This document shows positions 56,718 through 64,000 of a stretch of 64,000 bases of DNA, piece after piece. Each line of letters begins with the position of its first letter. Within the stretch, counting starts at the first letter, position 1. The notes beneath the pieces are model-generated. The model saw only the letters and a program-made list of their open reading frames with translations, did no database searches and had not been told where the DNA came from. A program made the translations under genes and the position numbers. Source of the DNA: an uncultured Lacinutrix sp. (lineage in GTDB: Bacteria; Bacteroidota; Bacteroidia; Flavobacteriales; Flavobacteriaceae); the NCBI GenBank assembly GCA_937129145.1, contig CAKZMU010000046.1, forward strand, positions 1-64,000. The letters are read 5' to 3'.

Positions 56718-57386
56718 ATGAAACCACTTAACGAATATATAGACCACACACTATTAAAACCAACTGCTACTATTGACGATATTATGCAGTTATGCAACGA
56801 AGCAAAGCAGTATAACTTCTTTTCGGTTTGCGTCAACAGTTGCTATGTAAAGCTCGCAAAGGAGCAGTTACAAGATTCTAATGTAAAGGTTTGTAGCGTT
56901 ATTGGGTTTCCGTTAGGTGCTATGAGTACTGAAACAAAAGTTTTTGAAACAAAAAAAGCACTTCAAGATGGCGCAGATGAAATCGATATGGTGATAAACA
57001 TAGGATTTTTAAAAGGTAAAGATTTTGATGCCGTTTGGAAAGACATTGAAGCCGTAAAACAAGTAATGCCAAATAACATATTAAAAGTCATTTTAGAAAC
57101 CTGTTATTTAGAAGACATCGAAATAATAAAGGCGAGTGAACTTGCCATACAAAGTAATGCAGATTTTATTAAAACCTCAACAGGTTTTGGTACAGGCGGT
57201 GCCACCTTACACGATGTGAAATTAATGAAATCTGTAGCTGAATGTTGTAGTACCAAAATAAAAGCCTCAGGAGGTATAAGAAACTATGAAACTGCCATGG
57301 AATATATTAATCTTGGCGTAGAGCGTTTAGGAGTGTCTTCAGGAATTGCAATAATGAATGGCGAAAATTCGAATACTGATTACTAA
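56718..57386 (+). CDS. deoC: Deoxyribose-phosphate aldolase DeoC
   Basis: A 222-residue aldolase cleaving deoxyribose-5-phosphate to acetaldehyde and glyceraldehyde-3-phosphate. All catalytic residues are present: Asp90 in EIDMVINIG, Lys152 in FIKTSTGFG and Lys182 in IKASGGIR. First gene of a deoxynucleoside salvage unit with deoD 16 bases downstream. The aldolase encoded at 54801 is its diverged paralogue. Confidence 0.94.
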   Translation: MKPLNEYIDHTLLKPTATIDDIMQLCNEAKQYNFFSVCVNSCYVKLAKEQLQDSNVKVCSVIGFPLGAMSTETKVFETKKALQDGADEIDMVINIGFLKGKDFDAVWKDIEAVKQVMPNNILKVILETCYLEDIEIIKASELAIQSNADFIKTSTGFGTGGATLHDVKLMKSVAECCSTKIKASGGIRNYETAMEYINLGVERLGVSSGIAIMNGENSNTDY

Positions 57387-57402
57387 CCAAGAATCTAACA
57401 CA

Positions 57403-58101
57403 ATGAGCGTACATATAGAAGCAAAAAAAGGAGACATTGCCGAAACCATCTTACTTCCAGGAGACCCTCTAAGAGCAAAGTGGATAGCTGAAACATTTTT
57501 AGAAAATGCTGTTTGCTTTAACAAGATTAGAAATATGTTTGGTTATACAGGCACGTATAATGGCAAAAAAGTATCGGTTATGGGAACAGGTATGGGAGTG
57601 CCTAGTATTTCTATCTATGCACATGAACTTATTAACGATTACGGCGTAAAAAATTTAATACGAGTAGGTTCAGCTGGCTCTTATAATAAGGATGTAAAAA
57701 TCAGAGATATTGTTATTGCTATGGCTGCTTCCTCAAATTCTGGACTAAACGAGTTGCGTTTTGGTGGTGCAGACTACGCTCCTACTGCAAGTTTTGAATT
57801 GTTTTTGAAAGCCGTAGATACAGCTCGCAATAAAAACATAGACATAAAAGCTGGTAACGTGTTTACAAGCGATGAGTTTTATGCTGATGCTTTTGAAAGC
57901 TACAAAAAATGGTCAAAATTTGGTGTGCTTTGTGTAGAAATGGAAGCCGCAGGATTATACACAGTGGCGGCAAAACATAACGTCAATGCATTGGCTATAT
58001 TAACTATATCAGATTCGTTGGTCACTGGCGAACGCACCACAAGCAAAGAACGTGAAACCACCTTTAAAGGCATGATTGAAATTGCTTTGGAACTTGCTTA
58101 A
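57403..58101 (+). CDS. deoD: Purine nucleoside phosphorylase DeoD
   Basis: A 232-residue hexameric-type phosphorylase releasing purine base and (deoxy)ribose-1-phosphate. Motifs: [13 protein letters not shown] (phosphate site), [26 protein letters not shown] and [16 protein letters not shown] set the start at the ATG 57403 ([11 protein letters not shown]). An in-frame ATG at 57358 lies inside deoC and would add 15 residues not typical of DeoD. Cotranscribed with deoC. Confidence 0.95.
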   Translation: MSVHIEAKKGDIAETILLPGDPLRAKWIAETFLENAVCFNKIRNMFGYTGTYNGKKVSVMGTGMGVPSISIYAHELINDYGVKNLIRVGSAGSYNKDVKIRDIVIAMAASSNSGLNELRFGGADYAPTASFELFLKAVDTARNKNIDIKAGNVFTSDEFYADAFESYKKWSKFGVLCVEMEAAGLYTVAAKHNVNALAILTISDSLVTGERTTSKERETTFKGMIEIALELA

Positions 58102-58109
58102 ACTTGCAT

Positions 58110-58310
58110 GTTAGACCCATTATGCATTTTGAGTTCTAAAGTAAAATGAAGTGTCAGTTCGAGTGATTTTGAGGAACGAAAAATCTTATCGAGAACTTAA
58201 TTAGGTTAAAAAAATCTATTCTCGATACAAATTTTACTCATTTTCTTCCGAAGCGTCGGAAGTAAAATTCACTCGAATTGACGAATTTTATCAAAATGCA
58301 CAACGGGTTA
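58110..58310. repeat. MITE-like element copy 1
   Basis: About 200 bases, non-coding. Left end TTAGACCCATTATGCATTTT is mirrored at the right end by AAAATGCACAACGGGTTA. Inside are GTCAGTTCGAGTGA with TCACTCGAATTGAC, TATCGAGAAC with ATTCTCGATA, and CTTCCGAAGCGTCGGAAG. Copy 2 at 61026-61225 is collinear and closely similar. It lies between deoD and the phosphatase gene. Confidence 0.85.
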
Positions 58311-58363
58311 TACTAGATTATTTGAGAATTAATCTTAACTTTAAATTTCAAAAAAACATCTAA

Positions 58364-58879
58364 ATGAAACATCTCATCATCCTATTACTTGTCGTAACAT
58401 TTGCATTACCATCGTGCGCACAAGAGACTCAAACCAACAAACAAACAACTACCTATTATTTTATCCGTCATGCCGAAAAAGACAGAAGCGACAAAACAAA
58501 CAGAGACCCAAACTTAAAACAAGAAGGCATTTTAAGAGCTGCAAAATGGAGTTTGGTGTTTGCAAACATAGACTTTGATGCTGTATATTCCACTAATTAT
58601 AACCGTACCAAACAAACAGCGCAACCTACTGCGGAAAAACAAGGACTGGAAGTGCAAATTTATGACCCAAGACAATTGTTTTCTGAAGCATTTGCAAATA
58701 AAACCAAAGGACAAACGGTTCTCGTGGTTGGACATAGCAATACCACGCCTGCTTTTGTAAATGCTGTATTAGGCACTAAGAAATACGAAAATATTGACGA
58801 TAACAATAACGCCAATTTGTATATAGTGACTATCTCACCAAGTGGTGAAAAGGCTGATACTGTGCTTGTTATTGATTAG
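58364..58879 (+). CDS. Histidine-phosphatase lipoprotein (phosphoglycerate-mutase-like)
   Basis: A 171-residue protein with lipobox ALPSC (Cys18). The catalytic motif YYFIRHAEKDRSD (His36 in RHAEK) is followed by VYSTNYNRTKQTAQPTAE (Arg site) and VLVVGHSNTTPAF (second His). A short branch of the histidine-phosphatase superfamily resembling SixA/Ais-like proteins, here probably periplasmic. Substrate unknown. It precedes the RDD gene by 14 bases. Confidence 0.85.
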   Translation: MKHLIILLLVVTFALPSCAQETQTNKQTTTYYFIRHAEKDRSDKTNRDPNLKQEGILRAAKWSLVFANIDFDAVYSTNYNRTKQTAQPTAEKQGLEVQIYDPRQLFSEAFANKTKGQTVLVVGHSNTTPAFVNAVLGTKKYENIDDNNNANLYIVTISPSGEKADTVLVID

Positions 58880-58893
58880 TTGGCAAATATTTG

Positions 58894-59451
58894 ATGAACG
58901 AAACCGAATACAAAGAATCTAGTAAACTTGTCGAAAACAATTCAAGATTTCGTAGAGTTTTCAGTATGTTGGTAGACCACATAATTATGACTATCGTTAT
59001 CGTTCCACCAATGATTATTCTGATGATTTTAACTACAAACGGAATATTGGAAATTGGTAATGAAACTTTTTCTATGGTTTTCTTTTTTATGATGTTTATC
59101 TATATCAATAAAGATTTTTTAAATGCTAAAAGTCCTGCGAAACGAATTTTAGGTTATCAAGTCATCAATCGAAAAACTGAAAAACCTGCTTCTGAATTAC
59201 AATGCTTTGTGAGGAATTTGACAATTGCTGTTGCTTGGCCATTAGAAGTTATCATCGGACTAATAAGTCCCGAAAGGCGAATTGGAGATTTTTTAGCAAA
59301 CACAAAAGTTGTCGTTTCTGAAAAGGAAAAGTTTAAAACAATTTTGACTGACCTCAAAAATAAAACTTTGAAATTAAACCTAATAGGAATTTTGATTATT
59401 GGAGTGATTTACTTTTATGGATTGAGCTTATTAATCCCGAATATGAATTAA
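58894..59451 (+). CDS. RDD family membrane protein
   Basis: A 185-residue protein with about four TM segments and the RDD pattern. RRVFSMLVDHIIMTIVIVPP holds the R...D near the first helix, KSPAKRILGYQVINRKT is the loop, and SPERRIGDFLANTKVV is the last motif. I use the ATG at 58894; an upstream TTG adds one Met. RDD proteins are implicated in ion transport in some species; function here unknown. The downstream gene lies 44 bases away. Confidence 0.8.
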   Translation: MNETEYKESSKLVENNSRFRRVFSMLVDHIIMTIVIVPPMIILMILTTNGILEIGNETFSMVFFFMMFIYINKDFLNAKSPAKRILGYQVINRKTEKPASELQCFVRNLTIAVAWPLEVIIGLISPERRIGDFLANTKVVVSEKEKFKTILTDLKNKTLKLNLIGILIIGVIYFYGLSLLIPNMN

Positions 59452-59495
59452 AAAAACGTAATAACACAAAAAACCGCTGACAGTAATTTGAACTA

Positions 59496-60218
59496 ATGAA
59501 CTTTTTAAGAAAAATTAGAGACGTATTTGAAAAAAGGATTTTTCTAAATGAACTCTATGATGACGTTCAGCATTTAGACGAAGTTTTACTAGAAAAAAGG
59601 ATTGAAATTTTAAAAGAAGTTGCAAACCCTAAATTTGCTGAAATTGGACTAAAGAATTGGAATGGAAAATATTTGTGGTTTAGCGATTTTAATGACGAAG
59701 GAATTAAACACGTGGTCGAATATAATGTTCTAAAAGGATTTTCTGGAGCATTTACATTTGGTAATTGTTTTTATTCTGTTCCCACTATTTCAGGAAAAAA
59801 AATGATAAATCATAGAACTGAAAAATCGACTAAAATTCTCTATCTGAAAAAATCAGAAAGTTGGCAAAAAAGTATTGAAACTCAAAGACATTTGAATCCT
59901 GACAAAATTAGTACAATTAATGAAAAAAAATTTAGAGATAGTTTAGAAAAAGTATTGAACAGAAACTTAATAAAGTTTGATAATTGGTTTAAAAAAAATA
60001 ATACTTTAGAAAAAAATATTTTTTCACTAAAAAAAGATGTAAAAAATCCACCTTATGAAATTGGGACTAGAATTATTTCTTTTGAATATATTTTAGCTTT
60101 TTTAAACAAACAAAAATTCGATTTAGAATCTGCTGAATTTTGGCTAAACAGCCATTTCAAAAAAGAAGTTAACTCTGAATTAGAAATTGAAATGTTAACC
60201 AAAAGAATAAAAAATTAA
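59496..60218 (+). CDS. Hypothetical soluble protein
   Basis: A 240-residue, basic, lysine-rich, highly AT-rich gene product. It has no signal peptide or TM. Predicted N-terminal helices (LNELYDDVQHLDEVLLEKRI) lead into a beta-rich middle with WNGKYLWFSDFNDEGIKHVV and GFSGAFTFGNCFYSVPT. A helical C-terminus carries NRNLIKFDNWFKK. I do not recognise a family. Its composition and position behind the RDD gene suggest an accessory gene. Confidence 0.5.
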   Translation: MNFLRKIRDVFEKRIFLNELYDDVQHLDEVLLEKRIEILKEVANPKFAEIGLKNWNGKYLWFSDFNDEGIKHVVEYNVLKGFSGAFTFGNCFYSVPTISGKKMINHRTEKSTKILYLKKSESWQKSIETQRHLNPDKISTINEKKFRDSLEKVLNRNLIKFDNWFKKNNTLEKNIFSLKKDVKNPPYEIGTRIISFEYILAFLNKQKFDLESAEFWLNSHFKKEVNSELEIEMLTKRIKN

Positions 60219-60228
60219 TACCACTAAA

Positions 60229-60969
60229 TTACTCAACCGCAACATCCAAATTCTCAATTTTAGAAACCTGTTTTAATTTTCCCAATTCAAACAATGAGTC
60301 TAAAGCAAATAAATCCAATATACCGTCTTCAGGTTTATAGTTGTTATAATCTACAAAGCGTAAGCCATTTATATAACGTTCGTTGTAGGCTTCCCTAAAA
60401 CGTAAGCCTAATTCGGTTGGACTATCCATATACGAATAGGCTATATAATCTACTTTAAAGTCTTCTTTATTAATCCAATACATAAAAACATCTTCATAAT
60501 CATCGCCTCCGCCTTCTTGACTAAAACTAACTTTTATTTTATGGTAAGCCTTATCTTTTATTGTAACTTCTTCTAATAATTCTTTATTAACCGCAGCGTC
60601 ATTCAACCCAAATGGCAACACCACAAAATAATGTACTGAGTTGACTGACCGTGTATATTTAGCTGCCATAGTATCAACCACAGCCACTTCTTTTTCATTG
60701 ATGTATCTTTTAAAACCATCGTTAGAAAGGACATCTCTAATCTGCTCTAAAGAATCATTAAAAATGCGTTCATATTGAAAAATACCATTGTCTCTTACAG
60801 CTTTATAATGCATATCCCTAAAGTCAAATGATATGGCTGACGTTTTATGCTTTTCACCACCGGAGATTTCTATGGCTTTATCAACAATGTCTTGCGCTGT
60901 TAGTGTTTTTTCTTGTTTGCATGAGCTAACAATTAACAAGAAAACCGAACAAAATAATAGATGCTTCAT
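60229..60969 (-). CDS. DUF6503-like lipoprotein
   Basis: A 246-residue lipoprotein with lipobox LIVSSC (Cys17). The opening ALTAQDIVDKAIEISGG-type helix, then the DFRDMHYKAVRDNG beta-strands, suggest an LolA/LppX-like half-barrel. The name DUF6503 fits by pattern. Periplasmic role unknown, possibly lipid-related. Starts 57 bases from the MITE-like copy 2, which lies between it and smpB. Confidence 0.75.
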   Translation of the reverse strand: MKHLLFCSVFLLIVSSCKQEKTLTAQDIVDKAIEISGGEKHKTSAISFDFRDMHYKAVRDNGIFQYERIFNDSLEQIRDVLSNDGFKRYINEKEVAVVDTMAAKYTRSVNSVHYFVVLPFGLNDAAVNKELLEEVTIKDKAYHKIKVSFSQEGGGDDYEDVFMYWINKEDFKVDYIAYSYMDSPTELGLRFREAYNERYINGLRFVDYNNYKPEDGILDLFALDSLFELGKLKQVSKIENLDVAVE

Positions 60970-61025
60970 TAATAAGATATTTCTAAACTTGTCGTAAAAT
61001 TAATCAATTCATAACATTTTATGGA

Positions 61026-61225
61026 TTAACCTACTGTGCATTTTGAGTCCAAAAGTAGAATCAAGTGTCAGTTCGAGTGATTTTGAGGCACGAAAAATCG
61101 TATCGAGAACCCAATTAGGCTAAAAAATCTATTCTCGATACAAATTTTACTCATTTTCTTCCGAAGCGTCGGAAGTAAAATTCACTCGAATTGACGAATT
61201 TAATTAAAATTCATAAAGGGTTAGA
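61026..61225. repeat. MITE-like element copy 2
   Basis: About 200 bases, collinear with copy 1 at 58110. Shared internal blocks include TGTCAGTTCGAGTGATTTTG, the TATCGAGAAC/ATTCTCGATA stem, and CTTCCGAAGCGTCGGAAG (61159-61176). End repeats are more decayed than in copy 1. It lies between two divergent genes and so may affect both promoters. Confidence 0.85.
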
Positions 61226-61253
61226 TTAATAAAATTATGTAGTTTTGAACTCC

Positions 61254-61712
61254 ATGCAGAAAAAAGTAAACATACAAAATAAAAAAGCACGTTTTGAATA
61301 CGAAATTCTTGACAAATACACTGCTGGAATTGTGTTAACTGGTACCGAAATTAAATCCATAAGAAGCAGTAAAGCTTCTATTGCCGAGAGTTTTTGTGAG
61401 TTTAACGACCGTGGCGAATTGTTTGTGGTTAATATGACCATTCAAGAGTATGCATACGGTAATTACATGAACCACAAGCCAAAAGCCACAAGAAAACTAC
61501 TACTAAATAAGCGTGAACTTAAAAAACTTGAAAAAGAAGTGAAAAATGTTGGTCTTACTATCATTCCGTTGCGTTTGTTTATAAATGACAAAGGTTTTGC
61601 TAAACTAGATATAGGATTAGCCAAAGGAAAAAAACTGTATGACAAACGTGATACCATAAAAGACAGGGATAACAAACGTCATCTAGACCGAATTAAGAAA
61701 AATTTCAGGTAG
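61254..61712 (+). CDS. smpB: SsrA-binding protein SmpB
   Basis: A 152-residue tmRNA partner required for trans-translation. Motifs: KKVNIQNKKARFEYEILDKYTAGIVLTGTEIKSIR (oligo-binding fold) and the DIGLAKGKKLYDKRDTIKDRD tail with basic helix. I start at ATG 61254 (MQKKVNIQ), since the TTG at 61245 adds three residues without support. The tmRNA gene itself is not evident in this window. Confidence 0.95.
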   Translation: MQKKVNIQNKKARFEYEILDKYTAGIVLTGTEIKSIRSSKASIAESFCEFNDRGELFVVNMTIQEYAYGNYMNHKPKATRKLLLNKRELKKLEKEVKNVGLTIIPLRLFINDKGFAKLDIGLAKGKKLYDKRDTIKDRDNKRHLDRIKKNFR

Positions 61713-61794
61713 GTAAAAGTTTCGCTTTATCTTACTATCTTTAAAGGAATTTTATAAAATTCGAATAAAAATATTTCAACTAATAATTATACAC

Positions 61795-62325
61795 ATGAAA
61801 AAACTACTCATTTTAGGAGCTATTTTTTGTTTCAGTACAACATTGACTGCTCAAAAAAACAATGAAGCCTATGCTAAAAAAGTAAAAACATTAGATAGTA
61901 CACTTGAAACCTTGTATGCAGTAATTTCAGGAGAAAAAGGAGAAGCAAGGGACTGGGATTTATTTAGATTTCTATTTCATCCAGATGCTAAATTAATTCC
62001 TTCAGGAAAAAACAGAGAAGCACAAGTAGGTGCGCGTTTTATGACACCAGATGATTATGTAAACACCTCAGGAAATTACTTGGTTGAAAATGGATTTCAT
62101 GAAATTGAACTACAACGTGAAGTTGATACGTTTGGCAATATCACACAAGTATTTAGCACTTACGAATCGTATAGAAGTAAAAAAGACAAAGAGCCGTTTA
62201 TGAGAGGTATTAATAGTATTCAGTTATTAAATGACGGAAATAGATGGTGGATTATCAATATTTATTGGATGCAAGAATCAAAAGAAAACCCAATTCCGAA
62301 ACAATATTTACCTAATAAATACTAG
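61795..62325 (+). CDS. Exported NTF2-like protein
   Basis: A 176-residue protein with a signal peptide (MKKLLILGAIFCFSTTLTAQ) and an NTF2-like fold. It opens ETLYAVISGEKGEARDWDLFRFLFHPDAKLI and closes RGINSIQLLNDGNRWWIINIYWM. Similar in design to the protein encoded at 30475. Function unknown. It precedes the S15 peptidase gene by 5 bases and is probably cotranscribed with it. Confidence 0.75.
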   Translation: MKKLLILGAIFCFSTTLTAQKNNEAYAKKVKTLDSTLETLYAVISGEKGEARDWDLFRFLFHPDAKLIPSGKNREAQVGARFMTPDDYVNTSGNYLVENGFHEIELQREVDTFGNITQVFSTYESYRSKKDKEPFMRGINSIQLLNDGNRWWIINIYWMQESKENPIPKQYLPNKY

Positions 62326-62330
62326 TACCA

Positions 62331-64000
62331 ATGAGAGTGACTTTCAAAAAAGACATATACATTTTTTTATTAACGCTATCTGTTGTTTTTTCAGCAATAG
62401 CGCAAGAAAAAGCAAAACCCATTTTTAAAGATGGCGAAGCCCAAATTGTTGACGCCTTTAAAAATCCTGATGATTGGATACGTCATGACTTGTGGGTAGA
62501 AACCTCGTTTGATACTGATGGCGATGGCAAACTAGACCGAATGCACGTAGCCGTAACAAGACCAAAACAAACTGATACCGAAGGCTTAAAACTCCCTGTG
62601 GTTTATGAATCCAGTCCATATTACGCAGGCGTAGCACCAGATGTTGATGGCGTATTTTGGGAGGTTAAACATGAATTAGGAGAGACCCCAAAACCACGAG
62701 TAAATCCAGAGGTTACTAGAACTGGAAAACGACCGATTATTTCAAACTCACAAATAAGAACTTGGGTGCCTAGAGGCTATATTGTGGTACACTCATCCTC
62801 ACCTGGAACAGGTTTATCACAAGGCTCACCAACTGTTGGTGGTGATAATGAAAGCTTAGCACCTAAAGCTGTGGTAGAATGGTTATGTGGTCGTACAAAA
62901 GGCTACACAACACCTTATGGCAATGAAACGGTTGACGCTTATTGGTCCACAGGAAAAGTAGGAATGACAGGAACATCTTATAACGGCACTATTCCGTTAG
63001 CAGCTGCTACAACTGGTGTTGAAGGCTTAGAAGCCATCATACCTGTTGCACCAAACACCTCTTACTATCATTATTACCGTTCAAACGGATTGGTACGTTC
63101 TCCTGGTGGCTATTTAGGTGAAGATATTGATGTGCTTTACGATTTTATTCATAGTGGTGGTGAAGAACCTTTTACACCAATGAAAAATACAAAAGTTAGT
63201 GATGCTAACATGCCTAATCAAATTTTCAAGACTAAAAGGGAATATAGCAATGCCATGGTACGAGACACCGAAATGAAAAATGGTATGGATAGGGAAACTG
63301 GAGATTATAACGAATTTTGGGCAGGACGTGATTATCTAAACGATATGGCGCCAATGAAAGCTGCGTTATTAATGTCTCACGGATTTAACGATTGGAATGT
63401 AATGCCTGAACACAGTTACAGAATCTACAAAAAAGCCAAAGAAATGGGCTTGCCAACTCAAATATATTACCATCAAAATGGTCATGGAGGACCTCCACCA
63501 ATGACAATGATGAATCGTTGGTTTACACATTACCTACATGGTATTGATAATGGTGTTGAAAATGATGCGCGTGCTTGGATAGTTCGTGAAGATGATGCTA
63601 GAGACAAACCAACAGCTTATAAGGATTACCCTAATCCTGATGCTTCAAATGTCAAATTGTATTTAAGTCCTGGAGCACCAAAAAAAGGTGGTTTAAGTAC
63701 TCAAAAAATCACTACCAATAAAACTGAAACCTTAGTTGATAATTATTCGTTTTCTGGCTCTGGTTTAGCTCAAGCAGACATTACAAACCATCGTTTGTTA
63801 TATGTAACGCCAAAACTTACAAAAGACGTGCATATTTCTGGAATTCCAAAAGTAACAGTCACATTGTCCAGCAATAAGCCAGCAGCCAATTTATCCGTAT
63901 GGTTGGTATCGTTACCTTGGCAAGAAGGCAGAAGAGCAAAAATAACCGACAATATTATTAATCGTGGTTGGGCAGACCCACAAAACCATAAATCATTAAC
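62331..64000 (+). CDS. S15-type Xaa-Pro dipeptidyl-peptidase (3' partial)
   Basis: 556 codons are visible; the gene runs off the window in frame. It has a signal peptide (about residues 1-25, SAIAQ), the DFDTDGDGKLDRMHV-like opening, and a peptidase core with nucleophile Ser216 in KVGMTGTSYNGTIPLAAATTG. Conserved GHGGPP gives the likely His region (about 390). An X-Pro-type beta-sandwich (PepX_C) starts near 470. It resembles CocE/NonD acylhydrolases and secreted Xaa-Pro dipeptidyl-peptidases. Exported; acts on proline-rich peptides, or on esters. Confidence 0.85.
   Translation, partial: MRVTFKKDIYIFLLTLSVVFSAIAQEKAKPIFKDGEAQIVDAFKNPDDWIRHDLWVETSFDTDGDGKLDRMHVAVTRPKQTDTEGLKLPVVYESSPYYAGVAPDVDGVFWEVKHELGETPKPRVNPEVTRTGKRPIISNSQIRTWVPRGYIVVHSSSPGTGLSQGSPTVGGDNESLAPKAVVEWLCGRTKGYTTPYGNETVDAYWSTGKVGMTGTSYNGTIPLAAATTGVEGLEAIIPVAPNTSYYHYYRSNGLVRSPGGYLGEDIDVLYDFIHSGGEEPFTPMKNTKVSDANMPNQIFKTKREYSNAMVRDTEMKNGMDRETGDYNEFWAGRDYLNDMAPMKAALLMSHGFNDWNVMPEHSYRIYKKAKEMGLPTQIYYHQNGHGGPPPMTMMNRWFTHYLHGIDNGVENDARAWIVREDDARDKPTAYKDYPNPDASNVKLYLSPGAPKKGGLSTQKITTNKTETLVDNYSFSGSGLAQADITNHRLLYVTPKLTKDVHISGIPKVTVTLSSNKPAANLSVWLVSLPWQEGRRAKITDNIINRGWADPQNHKSL

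Noticed and set aside
57358-57402. Upstream ATG giving a longer DeoD
   Set aside because: It lies within deoC and would add 15 residues; the ATG at 57403 begins a typical DeoD N-terminus.
58160-58175. GTTCGAG sequence resembling a tRNA T-loop
   Set aside because: It is part of the MITE-like repeat and has no acceptor or anticodon stem; the same sequence recurs in copy 2.
58110-61225. Repeated spacing suggesting a CRISPR array
   Set aside because: Only two copies exist, 2.9 kb apart, with genes between them; there are no short regular spacers or cas genes.

Overview
The window is AT-rich chromosomal DNA of a member of the phylum Bacteroidota, almost certainly a marine-type Flavobacteriaceae. 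The evidence is the gene content: a split menaquinone locus, a DUF6090 protein, a YtxJ bacillithiol protein, SusC-like plug proteins, many short lipoproteins and LytTR/LytS signalling. Start regions also lack Shine-Dalgarno sequences. Species cannot be named from sequence alone. There are no rRNA genes, no tRNA genes that I can recognise, no CRISPR array, no prophage and no classical insertion sequence.

Layout. 1-3395: the end of a large plug-domain surface protein and a small membrane protein. 3400-13831: menaquinone synthesis on the minus strand (menF, hotdog thioesterase, menD, then menB, menA, menC), interleaved with CvfB, DUF2853, a UPF0173 hydrolase and a CPBP protease; menE and menH are not in the window. 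13832-22042: an intergenic palindrome cluster, then mixed envelope and enzyme genes, including an aspartyl protease with a PDZ domain and an 800-residue membrane-anchored alpha/beta hydrolase. 22147-28219: a LytS/LytR two-component pair divergent from two tandem Tiki-fold proteins, then dnaK. 28401-33981: serine dehydratase, panB, a pseudouridine synthase and an aldehyde dehydrogenase. 33965-36594: a compact sensory operon of a small soluble protein, two paralogous multi-TM proteins and a histidine kinase. 36724-41838: 5-oxoprolinase pxpCBA with an Nramp-like transporter, then comM. 42775-48218: YheT hydrolase, tilS, pabB and a DEAD-box helicase. 48162-49660: a small accessory hotspot. 49769-58101: beta-lactamase-like protein, ytxJ, clpB, two DeoC-family genes, a TraB/GumN protein and deoD. 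58364-64000: phosphatase, RDD protein, lipoprotein, smpB, an NTF2-like protein and the start of an S15 peptidase.

Most notable signals. (1) A GIY-YIG endonuclease gene between two near-identical inverted palindromes sits at the 3' end of the helicase. The last 18 helicase codons occur again beyond it with only synonymous differences. (2) Next to it is a lipoprotein gene bracketed by nested inverted repeats and a highly structured segment, resembling a gene cassette. (3) Two copies of a roughly 200-bp MITE-like element lie at 58110 and 61026. (4) dnaK and clpB share a GACA-N3-TGTC inverted repeat upstream. (5) The Nramp-like protein beside pxpABC lacks the usual metal-ligand motifs. (6) A DeoC paralogue keeps the Schiff-base lysine but has lost two other catalytic residues.
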